41,943 bases of DNA from a virus. The notes beneath the pieces are model-generated. The model ran no database searches and was not told the DNA's origin. It saw only the letters and a list, made by a program, of their open reading frames with translations. Positions 7,536 through 15,445 of the stretch are shown here, one piece after another. A program made the translations under genes and the position numbers. Within the stretch, counting starts at the first letter, position 1; every line of letters begins with the position of its first letter. The DNA lies in IMG/VR virus record IMGVR_UViG_3300032223_001557, positions 1 through 41,943 of that record; one strand, written 5' to 3'.

Positions 7536-8074
7536 AACCTACCGTAGTATGGATCACAGGTTTATCTGGTTCAGGTAAAACCACAACAGCTAATGCCTTG
7601 TATGAGAAATGCAAGAATCAATATAGAGTTGGTGTTGTTGATGGAGATATCATCAGATCCAAATATGATAAGCCTATTGGATTTGATATGAAAGGTAGAG
7701 AGAGGGTTGTTAACGAAGCAATCTATTGTGCAAAGAACATGCTCACATTTCAAAATGCAGACATTGTTATTGTTGCAATGATTTCTCCTCTGAGGTCAAT
7801 GAGGGATAATGCAAGAGATATATTGGAAAAGTATTGCGAGGCAAACTTCATTGAAGTTTATATGGATACCCCAATTCAAATATGCGAGAAGAGAGATCCC
7901 AAGGGATTATACAAAAAGGCAAGGGCAGGGGAGATTAAAGACTTTACAGGTATTGATTCTCCGTATGAGGTTCCAGAATTTCCAGAGGTCTGGATTCATC
8001 CAAGGACAACACTTTTTGGTGAGATGACAGTTGACAGAGCCAGCGATATAATATATACTAGGATAACACAATGA
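7532..8074 (+). CDS. cysC: Adenylylsulfate (APS) kinase
   Basis: 180 aa. P-loop GLSGSGKTTTA (about residues 10-20), DGDIIRSKYD, a SPLRSMRDNAR segment and RDPKGLYKKARAGEIKDFTG, which is diagnostic for CysC. It would phosphorylate APS to PAPS, the sulfate donor. Being in a phage with nucleotide-sugar genes, it may feed sulfation of a glycan or other product, or alter host sulfur metabolism; no sulfotransferase is seen here. Confidence 0.92.
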   Translation: MKPTVVWITGLSGSGKTTTANALYEKCKNQYRVGVVDGDIIRSKYDKPIGFDMKGRERVVNEAIYCAKNMLTFQNADIVIVAMISPLRSMRDNARDILEKYCEANFIEVYMDTPIQICEKRDPKGLYKKARAGEIKDFTGIDSPYEVPEFPEVWIHPRTTLFGEMTVDRASDIIYTRITQ

Positions 8075-8373
8075 AAACAGAAACACTTCCTGCACTGGTC
8101 GTTATTAACGACTTCATTCTTAATTTTAATTCCATCTCGTATTTCCAGCATGGAGAGTATACAACAGGCGATCAGCACTTCATTAAATTCAAGATGGTGT
8201 GTGGAGATTATGTCAATTTTGATTTCAAGAATGAGGATGAATATCAGTATATTATTGATAATTTATTGCAATTTTATATCCAAAATGGTGGAAAAAAGTG
8301 GGATAAAGTGGAGAAAAGTGGGGAAAAAGTACAAAAAAAACTCAAAATTGTACCTAAAAACGATAAAAAATAA
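8071..8373 (+). CDS. Hypothetical protein, 100 aa
   Basis: Starts with an ATGA overlap on the APS kinase stop, so it is coupled to it. Central GDYVNFDFKNEDEYQYII, then a Lys-rich C-terminus with repeats of KWDKVEKSGEKVQKK. No family recognised. Confidence 0.65.
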   Translation: MKTETLPALVVINDFILNFNSISYFQHGEYTTGDQHFIKFKMVCGDYVNFDFKNEDEYQYIIDNLLQFYIQNGGKKWDKVEKSGEKVQKKLKIVPKNDKK

Positions 8374-8443
8374 TTGTCTTACACTGTAGAATAATTTATT
8401 TTTATTGAATAAGGGTATCTACTTTAATAAGTAGTAGATATAT

Positions 8444-9259
8444 ATGCTTTTCGATAAAAAAATTAAATACATTACAGAGGCTTTAAAGAAAAAGCCAGCA
8501 TCCAAGGCAACTAAAAAAGCATCTGCTCCTGTAGCTCCAACAGTACCGACACCAGCACCAGTTGTACCTCCTGTTAAGGGAACAACGACTCAATTAGGTG
8601 GTGTTGGTCAGTCAATTGCAGGTTATCAGCATACATCTCGTGGCTTGTCTATGGATGAGGAGAAGGTGAAGGATGCAATGTCAGATTTCGTTAAGACCCA
8701 TGACCCTAACTTACTCAATGAGATCATTGCATTTACAGAGGGTGCTCCTCATTTGCCAATGAAGTTTGGGGGTAAGTGGATCAAGGCAGATGAGTTAAAA
8801 GATTTGATTATTTCCAGATTCTTTACAAAGGGTAAGAAAGAATATATCAATTATCCAAAGGATGAGAATGGAGTTGTTTTAAGAAACGTTGACTTCCAGA
8901 GAGAAGTTAGACAGAACCCACAATTGTATCCCAAGCTTCATGTCGATCCTGTCACATGGCTTAAAGTATTATTTAAGCTTTTTCCTGTAGAGGCAAGTGA
9001 TCGCCGTCAGGTTGCAGGACATTACAACGAGAAGGTTCCTTACTTCATGAAGGGTGGAGTTATCCGTTCTGGTAGAGTTGCAGTTGTTGATGGCAAAGTA
9101 TCACCAACTCCTTTTGGTGGTAGATTCATGTATCAAAATAAGTATCAGGCATTTACACCAAATGGTGAGCCAATTCCTTATGAACAGATTTCAGGTGGCA
9201 AGACCATAGATGATTTCAAGAAAATACTCCATAGTGCTGCGGCAAAGGCAAAAATGTAA
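8444..9259 (+). CDS. Possible virion-associated protein, 271 aa
   Basis: N-terminus MLFDKKIKYITEALKKK carries ITEA, resembling the [LI]xE site cut by the T4-type prohead protease. An Ala/Pro/Thr linker follows (about residues 25-50), then a globular domain with no known motif. The shared leader and position next to similar genes suggest a head-associated protein (inference). A short imperfect dyad (ATCTACTT and AAGTAGTAGAT) precedes the start. Confidence 0.7.
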   Translation: MLFDKKIKYITEALKKKPASKATKKASAPVAPTVPTPAPVVPPVKGTTTQLGGVGQSIAGYQHTSRGLSMDEEKVKDAMSDFVKTHDPNLLNEIIAFTEGAPHLPMKFGGKWIKADELKDLIISRFFTKGKKEYINYPKDENGVVLRNVDFQREVRQNPQLYPKLHVDPVTWLKVLFKLFPVEASDRRQVAGHYNEKVPYFMKGGVIRSGRVAVVDGKVSPTPFGGRFMYQNKYQAFTPNGEPIPYEQISGGKTIDDFKKILHSAAAKAKM

Positions 9260-9263
9260 TTAT

Positions 9264-9617
9264 ATGAGTAACAAAGACTTAGAAGCATTGTATGAGAAGG
9301 TTTTTTTAAAAGAGAACCAAGAAATTTTAGATCCAGTTGGATTTAATCAGTCTGGACAAATTCACGGTACAGAAGAAAAGGATAGGGATGATAAGGAATT
9401 TGATACATTAAACGGAGATGAGGATGTTGATCCCTTAGAGGAGACTGAAGATGAAGCTCCAAAGAAGGCACTCAAAGAACTTGTTGCAGCAGTTGAGCAT
9501 TTATGTACCAGACACCAGAATGTGATTGATGGGGCAAAGACAGAGAGAAGCTTCTTAAAGGAAGTGGAACAACTCATGCCAATCATCAGATCCATACTAG
9601 GAAAGATTTCCTTGTAA
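9264..9617 (+). CDS. Hypothetical acidic protein, 117 aa
   Basis: MSNKDLEALYEKVFLKENQE, then a very acidic linker (DRDDKEFDTLNGDEDVDPLEETEDE) and a C-terminal helical bundle. The N-terminal LEALYEKV resembles the leaders of neighbouring proteins. The start was chosen at ATG 9264, a few bases after the upstream stop, over a longer overlapping frame. Function unknown. Confidence 0.7.
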   Translation: MSNKDLEALYEKVFLKENQEILDPVGFNQSGQIHGTEEKDRDDKEFDTLNGDEDVDPLEETEDEAPKKALKELVAAVEHLCTRHQNVIDGAKTERSFLKEVEQLMPIIRSILGKISL

Positions 9618-9639
9618 TTTATACAAAGCCTACTATAAT
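9612..9639 (+). promoter_or_regulatory. Promoter, leaderless geometry
   Basis: TTGTAA (9612-9617; its TAA is the stop of the previous gene), 16 nt, perfect TATAAT (9634-9639), 6 nt, ATG at 9646. Confidence 0.75.
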
Positions 9640-9645
9640 AGTAGG

Positions 9646-10374
9646 ATGAATCTAATAGAGTTTATATCTCCTAATGAGGAGACTATGGGACTTGTATCGG
9701 GCTTTACAAAGCTTTCTATGCCACAGGCGGCAAGGAATAATATCCCTCAGTGGTTTAAGGATACACCGAAGTTCTTACCCAATACCCCAAAGGTAGATAG
9801 AAGGGGAGACCCCAATACAACTGTGAGGAATTGTATGCCATTTCTGGATTTACTGACAGCAGGTTATCATATCCCATTTCCTTGTGATGTATGGGTTGAG
9901 AGAGAGGGACCAAATACATCTGTAAGATGGGCGCAGGATCAGTTACTTCTATTTGTCCAGCATGATCCCATACGAAATAACCTTCTACCTCAATACGAGG
10001 GATTCGATCCAGTTCTATTTAAAGTAGTAAACCCTTGGATAGTAAAGACCCCAAAGGGATATTCCACGATCTTCCAGCAACCATATGGTCACGATTTGCC
10101 ATTCTTATCCTTAAACTCAATAGTAGATACAGACAAACACCCAACAGGAGTCAATATACCAATTGCATTTAAGAAAGGATTCTCTGGACTAATACCAAAG
10201 GGAACACCATTTGTTCAGGTAATACCATTCAAGAGAGAAGAATGGACATCAGGCATAAAAATAGACGATGGTACACTAAAATCTAATTGGGATAAAGCAC
10301 ACCAAAGTTTCTTTGATAGATACAGGAAGTTCTTCAGAAGTAAAAAAGTGTTCAAATGTCCTTTTCATAGGTAA
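9646..10374 (+). CDS. DUF6065-like phage protein
   Basis: 242 aa. Conserved landmarks: CMPFLDLLTAGYHIPFPCDVWVE, FKVVNPWIVKTPKGYS, SIVDTDKHPTGVNIPI, and GTPFVQVIPFKREEW near the C-terminus. This matches the family often annotated DUF6065 in T4-like cyanophages and other marine phages. Activity unknown. It has its own promoter. Confidence 0.8.
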   Translation: MNLIEFISPNEETMGLVSGFTKLSMPQAARNNIPQWFKDTPKFLPNTPKVDRRGDPNTTVRNCMPFLDLLTAGYHIPFPCDVWVEREGPNTSVRWAQDQLLLFVQHDPIRNNLLPQYEGFDPVLFKVVNPWIVKTPKGYSTIFQQPYGHDLPFLSLNSIVDTDKHPTGVNIPIAFKKGFSGLIPKGTPFVQVIPFKREEWTSGIKIDDGTLKSNWDKAHQSFFDRYRKFFRSKKVFKCPFHR

Positions 10375-10386
10375 ATATATTATACA

Positions 10387-10746
10387 ATGAAATATATTGA
10401 CGATCAAATCTTAACAGAAGCTTATACAAAGATCATGGAAAGCCATCCAGATCCAACCCAAGATTATGATCAAGAGACAACACCAGAAGTAAATAAAGAA
10501 CATCCAGAACTTCAAGTGTTCGGTTACGGAACAATGAAGCCTGATACTCTCCTTTCCAACTGTGAAAGATATATCAGTAACATAAAACAAATCTTAAAAG
10601 AATTAAATCATAACGATCCAGAAGAAACATATTTCGGTATCTTCAACCAAGCAGGTCTCCTCGTAGAACATGCAAAAGCATTAGATGAGTATGCAAAGAA
10701 ACTCTTCCGTCAAAGAAAGAAAGAACTTGACGCTAAAAGAAAGTAA
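10387..10746 (+). CDS. Hypothetical protein with ILTEAY leader, 119 aa
   Basis: MKYIDDQILTEAYTKIMESH at the N-terminus matches the leader shared by several proteins here (LTEA, possible prohead protease site after Glu). The rest is a helical protein with a basic end (RQRKKELDAKRK). It may be packaged in or associated with the head; unproven. Confidence 0.7.
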   Translation: MKYIDDQILTEAYTKIMESHPDPTQDYDQETTPEVNKEHPELQVFGYGTMKPDTLLSNCERYISNIKQILKELNHNDPEETYFGIFNQAGLLVEHAKALDEYAKKLFRQRKKELDAKRK

Positions 10747-10762
10747 TACATAGTTTTTACAC

Positions 10763-10790
10763 AACACTTTGTTTCAATAGAACATAGTGT
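10763..10790 (+). promoter_or_regulatory. 18-nt phased 10-mer pair, copy A
   Basis: AACACTTTGT (10763-10772), TTCAATAG, AACATAGTGT (10781-10790), then GCAATGC. Two direct 10-mers in 18-nt phase, in the gap before the gene at 10855. The outer halves also form an imperfect dyad. Likely a protein-binding or activator-dependent promoter element. Confidence 0.6.
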
Positions 10791-10854
10791 AGCAATGCAG
10801 CATTAGATTAAAATCGCTGCATAAATCAATAAGTATTAATACTACCACATTACC

Positions 10855-11064
10855 ATGACCCCTGAACAAGAAACACTAGTAAAAGAAATCCAATCCATAG
10901 AGAAGAAAATAAAGAAACTCATGGACAAGATCAATAAATCCGTAATAGAAGCAAACGAACTTAAACTCCAAGTAGTTAACCTAAGAGACGTACTAAGAGA
11001 TTTATATCTAAAGTTAAAAGAAGTAACCGAAGCGCAAAAACCTTTGGACTCCATCCAAGATTAA
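10855..11064 (+). CDS. Coiled-coil small protein, 69 aa
   Basis: MTPEQETLVKEIQSIEKKIKKL followed by heptads along nearly its whole length. Probably an oligomer. It follows regulatory element copy A by about 65 nt. Function unknown. Confidence 0.65.
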   Translation: MTPEQETLVKEIQSIEKKIKKLMDKINKSVIEANELKLQVVNLRDVLRDLYLKLKEVTEAQKPLDSIQD

Positions 11065-11116
11065 GGTAAGTATAGAAGAATAGATCTTTAAGGAAAAAAA
11101 TAAGATTCTATTCAGT

Positions 11117-11260
11117 ATGGAAGTCTTATTATTCATAGTAGGTTTAATAATTGTATATCTTATATTCAATATAGCAATTGAAATTATAAGCCTTTTCTTA
11201 AATAAAATGCCAAGGATTATCAACTGGATCTCCACCCTCTTCAATGGTTGGAATCAATGA
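11117..11260 (+). CDS. Small membrane protein, 47 aa
   Basis: MEVLLFIVGLIIVYLIFN and a second hydrophobic stretch (IAIEIISLFL) followed by an amphipathic end (NKMPRIINWISTLFNGWNQ). Membrane-active or inner-membrane peptide by composition. No homologue recognised. Confidence 0.55.
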   Translation: MEVLLFIVGLIIVYLIFNIAIEIISLFLNKMPRIINWISTLFNGWNQ

Positions 11261-11403
11261 CTCAATCAACTTCTCCCCCCAAGGGAATGAAGATAGAGAA
11301 TTAGATTGCGTATCCCCTCTCAAAGAAGTCTGAGAGACACTCTTAATCTGATTGCAATCCCTTATCTTCTGATTGCTTATATGTTGCATCCTAGTTTGTA
11401 TTT

Positions 11404-11770
11404 CCATTGTATTTTATTGTAAGTTGATTGTTATTTGATTGCTGGTTGATTGCAGGTCATTGCAAATTGATTGCAGGTCATTGCAAATTGATTGCATATC
11501 TATTGTATATCTTATTACACTTAGCATGTATTACAAAAAATTACAATATATTTTCAATAAATTTTCTATAAAAATGCAATACATTTGCAATAATATGCAA
11601 TACATATACAATATATGGTATGACAAGGTAATGTATTGGTAATACATATGCAATATATTGTGAATTGATTGCAAATTTATTGGGTATACATTAGGTTGCA
11701 ATATCTGCAATGTATTGTGTAGTGGATTCCTAATAGATTCCCGAAGCATTGATGATCGATAGTATGGGGT
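11404..11770. repeat. AT-rich tract dense in ATTGCA/ATACAT words
   Basis: I see no convincing gene between 11261 and about 11790. From 11404 the DNA is full of TTGATTGCA, GCAATACAT and ATATGCAAT words. It includes two tandem copies of a 21-bp unit (GATTGCAGGTCATTGCAAATT, starting at 11449 and 11470). The reading frames here encode low-complexity sequence only. It could be a replication origin, a recombination relic or a degenerate regulatory tract. Confidence 0.6.
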
Positions 11771-11792
11771 ATTGATCAGGAATTCAAGACAA

Positions 11793-11821
11793 TTGACAAT
11801 GCATTGCGATTATGTTAATGT
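11793..11821 (+). promoter_or_regulatory. Promoter, near-leaderless geometry
   Basis: TTGACA (11793-11798), 17 nt, TAATGT (11816-11821), 7 nt, ATG at 11829. It decides the start of the next gene. Confidence 0.65.
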
Positions 11822-11828
11822 ATTTGCA

Positions 11829-12032
11829 ATGATACAGGCAATTCCAACACCGATATCTACTCCAATAGATTTGTGGATTATATGGTTAACCAAGCCAGCA
11901 ATATCATTTCTATTGTTTATATGGATTGTGAATGGATTGGTATCTATAATAACAAAGGATTTGTATTCTATTAGGGTTGCATTGTGGATTACATTGCTTT
12001 TATTCTTCTTTGGACTGATACCTTTCAAATGA
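11829..12032 (+). CDS. Membrane protein, 67 aa
   Basis: MIQAIPTPISTPIDLWIIWL. Two or three hydrophobic segments (about residues 14-35 and 48-65) suggest an inner-membrane protein. The start at 11829 was chosen because a TTGACA-17-TAATGT promoter sits 7 nt upstream; an in-frame ATG at 11799 would lie upstream of that transcription start. Confidence 0.6.
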   Translation: MIQAIPTPISTPIDLWIIWLTKPAISFLLFIWIVNGLVSIITKDLYSIRVALWITLLLFFFGLIPFK

Positions 12033-12196
12033 AATTGTCACCTACAGAGATGAGGGATTATAAATCCTATTTGAAATCTATTAACTACAAGTATCCTGAT
12101 GATTATATGGCTCGTAAAAGCATTGGAAATAATAAGAAGGGGCGTTTTAATAGAACATCGTGTAAAAATGGAACACGGTGTGGCAATGCTACTTAA
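12029..12196 (+). CDS. Small basic protein with KKGRF motif, 55 aa
   Basis: MKLSPTEMRDYKSYLKSINY, then SIGNNKKGRFNRTSCKNGTRCGNAT. It starts by ATGA overlap with the previous stop. The KGRF motif recurs in the genes at 12356 and 15446. Its last codons contain regulatory element copy B. Confidence 0.55.
   Translation: MKLSPTEMRDYKSYLKSINYKYPDDYMARKSIGNNKKGRFNRTSCKNGTRCGNAT
12154..12181 (+). promoter_or_regulatory. 18-nt phased 10-mer pair, copy B
   Basis: AACATCGTGT (12154-12163), AAAAATGG, AACACGGTGT (12172-12181), then GGCAATGC. It is preceded by TTTAATAG as in copies C and D. It lies 26 nt before the gene at 12208. Confidence 0.65.
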
Positions 12197-12207
12197 TGCA
12201 CATACAC

Positions 12208-12354
12208 ATGAATATGGCAAATACACTGTTAAATGAGGATATTTTTAGAATTGTGATAATTTCTCTTGCAACTATTCCGACTTTATTGTATATTGGATGG
12301 GTAATGAAGAACGCTATTAAAGAATTCTTGAAGAACACAAAGGAGGTGAGATAG
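12208..12354 (+). CDS. Small membrane protein, 48 aa
   Basis: MNMANTLLNEDIFRIVIISL, one transmembrane segment (about residues 14-33), then a basic tail (MKNAIKEFLKNTKEVR). It ends within the ribosome-binding site of the next gene, one base before its ATG. Confidence 0.6.
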   Translation: MNMANTLLNEDIFRIVIISLATIPTLLYIGWVMKNAIKEFLKNTKEVR

Positions 12355-12355
12355 A

Positions 12356-12577
12356 ATGAAGAACGAAATCCGTTACAACATTAAGGAGGTAACTGGTGGA
12401 CTTATCAATCGTAATACGCCTCGTGCTATTAAGATGCAGGTTTTGGAGAACACGATCAATATGGATCGTTACAACTTCCTTGGTTTTGATGCCAATGGTA
12501 GTGTTGTTCGCCTCAAGCCTAAGTTCCACAACAATCGTGATCGTAAGGGTCGCTTTGCAGTGTATCGTGGCAAGTAA
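12356..12577 (+). CDS. Basic protein with RKGRF tail, 73 aa
   Basis: MKNEIRYNIKEVTGGLINRN through HNNRDRKGRFAVYRGK. It is one of only two genes here with a textbook Shine-Dalgarno (AAAGGAGGTGA, 5 nt from the ATG) and is followed by a strong terminator, so high expression is likely. The composition suggests nucleic acid binding (inference). Confidence 0.75.
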   Translation: MKNEIRYNIKEVTGGLINRNTPRAIKMQVLENTINMDRYNFLGFDANGSVVRLKPKFHNNRDRKGRFAVYRGK

Positions 12578-12610
12578 GATAGTATAATTGTATTGTTTCT
12601 TTAACATATT

Positions 12611-12663
12611 AAATCCCCTATTGGATTAAAGAGGATATTCCCCTCTCCAGTAGGGGATTTTTT
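12611..12663 (+). terminator. Rho-independent terminator
   Basis: AAATCCCCTA (12611-12620) pairs with TAGGGGATTT (12651-12660), with an inner GAGG/CCTC pairing in the loop and a T run at the 3' end. It closes the unit ending with the gene at 12356. Confidence 0.8.
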
Positions 12664-12675
12664 ATTGTATTGTAT

Positions 12676-12811
12676 GTGTAATACAATAGATAGGCAATAA
12701 TTTGTAATACTTGGCAATATATTGACAATGTATAAGTAATGTATTGTATTACACTGGCGGGTATTGTATTGTATTACACTTTTATTGCCAATATATTGTA
12801 TTGTATTACAC
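12676..12811. repeat. TTGTATTACAC repeat cluster 1
   Basis: Four exact copies of the 11-mer: 12676-12686 (minus orientation), 12744-12754, 12769-12779 and 12801-12811 (plus). The core TGTAWTACA is palindromic. The cluster fills the gap between the terminator and the promoter at 12834. Confidence 0.8.
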
Positions 12812-12833
12812 AAAGATTTTTTAAAAAAGGTGA

Positions 12834-12862
12834 TTGACATACGATAATTTCTTCCCTAGTCT
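12834..12862 (+). promoter_or_regulatory. Promoter, leaderless geometry
   Basis: TTGACA (12834-12839), 17 nt, TAGTCT (12857-12862), 6 nt, ATG at 12869. Confidence 0.65.
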
Positions 12863-12868
12863 TTCCTC

Positions 12869-13057
12869 ATGCACATTTATCCCCTTCCTAGCCAAGCTGA
12901 CATTACAGGAATTCATCGTCCCTTTTTTAGTGATGACGATCAGGATTGGCAGGAGAAGAGTCTCTATTCCAGAAGACATGATGGGTTATTCAAATCCAGA
13001 TTAGAACAAGAGCAAGAAGAATGGCTTGCATCCCAAGAAGAAGATGATACAATTTAA
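12869..13057 (+). CDS. Hypothetical acidic protein, 62 aa
   Basis: MHIYPLPSQADITGIHRPFF, then a Gln/Glu-rich helix (RLEQEQEEWLASQEEDD). No family recognised. It directly precedes a tRNA gene. Confidence 0.65.
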   Translation: MHIYPLPSQADITGIHRPFFSDDDQDWQEKSLYSRRHDGLFKSRLEQEQEEWLASQEEDDTI

Positions 13058-13068
13058 TCCTCCAATAT

Positions 13069-13144
13069 GGCTATGTAGCCCAACGGCAGAGGCAACAGAC
13101 TTAAAATCTGTAAAGTGTCGGTTCGAATCCGACCATAGCTACCA
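13069..13144 (+). tRNA. tRNA-Leu(UAA), short variable loop
   Basis: 76 nt cloverleaf: acceptor GGCTATG/CATAGCT (one G-U pair), D arm GCC/GGC, anticodon stem ACAGA/TCTGT with loop CTTAAAA (anticodon TAA), variable loop AAAGT, T arm GTCGG/CCGAC, discriminator A and an encoded CCA. Anticodon UAA reads the Leu codon UUA, yet bacterial tRNA-Leu normally has a long variable arm, so the 5-nt variable loop is unusual. Confidence 0.9.
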
Positions 13145-13212
13145 TGTATACCATGTGCAATACAAATAAAACCTATTGACCAAACCACAAAAACCAGTAA
13201 TCCTATCTACCT

Positions 13213-13386
13213 ATGGACACAACAAACCCAAAAACCCTCCGTCTCCTTCAGTATGCTCTCCACACGCTTCTTTCTAATTGGGATGAAGATTGTGAGGATG
13301 ATCTTTCATTTGAATCTATTACCGAGCAGGATGTAGAAAATCTTACAAATTGGATTGACAATAAAATTGAAGAGTCCAAGATGTAA
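13213..13386 (+). CDS. Hypothetical acidic protein, 57 aa
   Basis: MDTTNPKTLRLLQYALHTLL then an acidic region (NWDEDCEDDLSFESITEQD) and a final helix. No known domain. A weak TTGACC at 13176 with TCCTAT 6 nt before the ATG may be its promoter. Confidence 0.65.
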   Translation: MDTTNPKTLRLLQYALHTLLSNWDEDCEDDLSFESITEQDVENLTNWIDNKIEESKM

Positions 13387-13427
13387 TCGTTAGCCAACAA
13401 CAAACCCAAACAAACACAACTACCACA

Positions 13428-15407
13428 ATGAAACTGATAGACAACAACGCTAGTATCGAACAGATCGGAAGTATTACAGAGCAAAACACCTTCAAGATGA
13501 AGAGTTCTCGCAAGGCATTTCAGATTCTTTCTGACTTGTATTCTGACAAGGCACTCGCAATCGTCCGTGAATTAGGATGTAATGCAAGTGATTCAATGGT
13601 CATGGCAGGGAAAGCAGGTGAGTCATTTCACATTCACTTGCCCAATACTCTTGAGCCTTGGTTGACCATTGAAGATTATGGCACAGGTATTACACATGAT
13701 AATATCTATTCCATTTATGCTACCTATTTCGAGTCCACAAAAACCAATTCAAATGAACAGATTGGTTGCTTGGGTCTTGGTAGCAAGTCACCATTCTGCT
13801 ATACCGATAACTTCTCTGTCATTAGTATTACAGGTGGAGTAAAGAGGACATACAATGCCTACTTTGGCAACGATGGATGCCCAACTATTGCTCTTATGAA
13901 TCAGAGTAATACAAGTGAAGGATCTGGCCTTGCAGTTCAGATTCCAATTAAGACGCAAGATTTCACTACCTTCCAGCAAGCAGTCTTAAAGGCATTTCGA
14001 TTCTTTGATGTCAAGCCTATCATTACTGGTGGCACAATCACTTGGCTTGAGGAGAAACCCATGTTTGAAGGCAAGGGTTGGAGGAGCTATGACAAGTTCG
14101 GATATGGTGATGCCTATGCCATCATGGGTGGAGTTACCTATCCAGTTGATATTAACAAGGTCGATAGGAAGTATTACGACATGATCCGCAAGGGTGGTCT
14201 TGTCATGTATTTCGGCATGGGTGAGGTTGACTTCACTCCTAGTCGTGAGTCTCTTTCCTATTGCGATCAGACTATCAAGGCAATCAACGACAAGTTGGAG
14301 TTTGTAATGCAAGACTTCAAGGTTCGCATTTCCGAGATGCTTTCACAGAAGGACAATATCTTGGATGCTCTCAAGATGATGTATTCCTTGCACAACAAGT
14401 TCGCATACATTTCAGGTATGGCAGTTGACAAGGGAATGAAGTGGAAGGGAGTTGATGTTTCTGATCCTAGTGGATATGTCAAGAAGATTGCCAACCCTCT
14501 TGGTAACAACATCACCTTCTACAAGTCATCGTATTACAAGCAGAAGATTTCTGAATCAAGTCAGATTGATTTTGGTGGCAAGTGGGTCGTGGACAACGAC
14601 AAGGCTACCATGTCTCGTATCAAGGAATGGTGCAGAAACAATCCAGAACAGAAGATCAGTAGGTTCAGCGAGGATGCTTACCTTGCATTACTTGAAGCAG
14701 GATTCCCACAAAATGCTTTTGTCAAGGCATCTGATCTCCCCAAGCCTGTGAAGGTTTCCAAGGTTCGTTCTGCTAATGGTGGAACACCAGTTAAAAGGAT
14801 CAAGGGTATCTTCAATGTGTATGAGATTGGTAATACAGACAATACTACTTGGGAATCTATTCAGATTGATTCTAACCAAGCCGATGTCAAGATTCCAAAG
14901 TATTACATCGTGAAGGGAAAGACTTGGGAGTTTGGGATCAATGTTGAAGGCCAAGAGATCAAGGACAAATACAAACTCTGGAATCTGATTAACTTCATGG
15001 GTCTTACTAATCGTGATGTTGTCATGGTTGCCGAGCAGAATCTTAAATACATGGATGGTGCAATCTCATTCCAAGAGCATATCGACAATGATCTTGTTCT
15101 GGACTACAATGCAGATGGTATTGCAACTACATACGATGTGTCAGAGAGGTGGGTATCTCACCTTGTATCTCATACGGATTACAAGGCACTCCCAAACAAT
15201 GAGTTTAAGAAACACATGGATGCCCTGCACAAGATCGTTGACAAGTATGACAAATACAAAAAGATTTCATTCTTGTTCAGTAACAAGAAGGATGGCAAGC
15301 CCTTCACCTACAAGGGTGCTTGCAAGGTAACACAAATGCTGGTCAGTAAGCTAGGAAGGTGGAGTAACGAAGAAGTCTGTCTCGTTGCAAGCCTTATTAA
15401 AAAGTAG
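13428..15407 (+). CDS. rIIA: rIIA-like GHKL ATPase protein
   Basis: 659 aa. The N-terminal GHKL ATP-binding fold is visible as IVRELGCNASDS (Bergerat motif I, N box), IEDYGTGI (G1 box) and CLGLGSKSPFCYTDNF (G2/lid). FTPSRESLSY corresponds to the region before the long C-terminal part. Size and order with the next gene match the T4 rIIA-rIIB pair, membrane-associated proteins linked to lysis inhibition and to exclusion by lambda Rex. Preceded by a G-poor A/C-rich leader with no Shine-Dalgarno. Confidence 0.88.
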   Translation: MKLIDNNASIEQIGSITEQNTFKMKSSRKAFQILSDLYSDKALAIVRELGCNASDSMVMAGKAGESFHIHLPNTLEPWLTIEDYGTGITHDNIYSIYATYFESTKTNSNEQIGCLGLGSKSPFCYTDNFSVISITGGVKRTYNAYFGNDGCPTIALMNQSNTSEGSGLAVQIPIKTQDFTTFQQAVLKAFRFFDVKPIITGGTITWLEEKPMFEGKGWRSYDKFGYGDAYAIMGGVTYPVDINKVDRKYYDMIRKGGLVMYFGMGEVDFTPSRESLSYCDQTIKAINDKLEFVMQDFKVRISEMLSQKDNILDALKMMYSLHNKFAYISGMAVDKGMKWKGVDVSDPSGYVKKIANPLGNNITFYKSSYYKQKISESSQIDFGGKWVVDNDKATMSRIKEWCRNNPEQKISRFSEDAYLALLEAGFPQNAFVKASDLPKPVKVSKVRSANGGTPVKRIKGIFNVYEIGNTDNTTWESIQIDSNQADVKIPKYYIVKGKTWEFGINVEGQEIKDKYKLWNLINFMGLTNRDVVMVAEQNLKYMDGAISFQEHIDNDLVLDYNADGIATTYDVSERWVSHLVSHTDYKALPNNEFKKHMDALHKIVDKYDKYKKISFLFSNKKDGKPFTYKGACKVTQMLVSKLGRWSNEEVCLVASLIKK

Positions 15408-15436
15408 TTGACAGACACAACCACATAGCATAAGAT
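15408..15436 (+). promoter_or_regulatory. rIIB promoter
   Basis: TTGACA (15408-15413) overlaps the end of rIIA, 17-nt spacer ending ATAGCA, TAAGAT (15431-15436), then 9 nt to the ATG at 15446. The transcript would have a leader of a few bases at most. Confidence 0.75.
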
Positions 15437-15445
15437 ATTAACCCT

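Noticed and set aside
11198-11407. Minus-strand 69-codon frame
   Set aside because: It overlaps a coupled membrane-protein gene on the plus strand, has no promoter or ribosome site, and the product looks random.
11439-11749. Reading frames on both strands across the AT-rich repeat tract
   Set aside because: They encode low-complexity words such as CRSLQID repeats and LQYI runs that simply follow the DNA repeats; no start signals.
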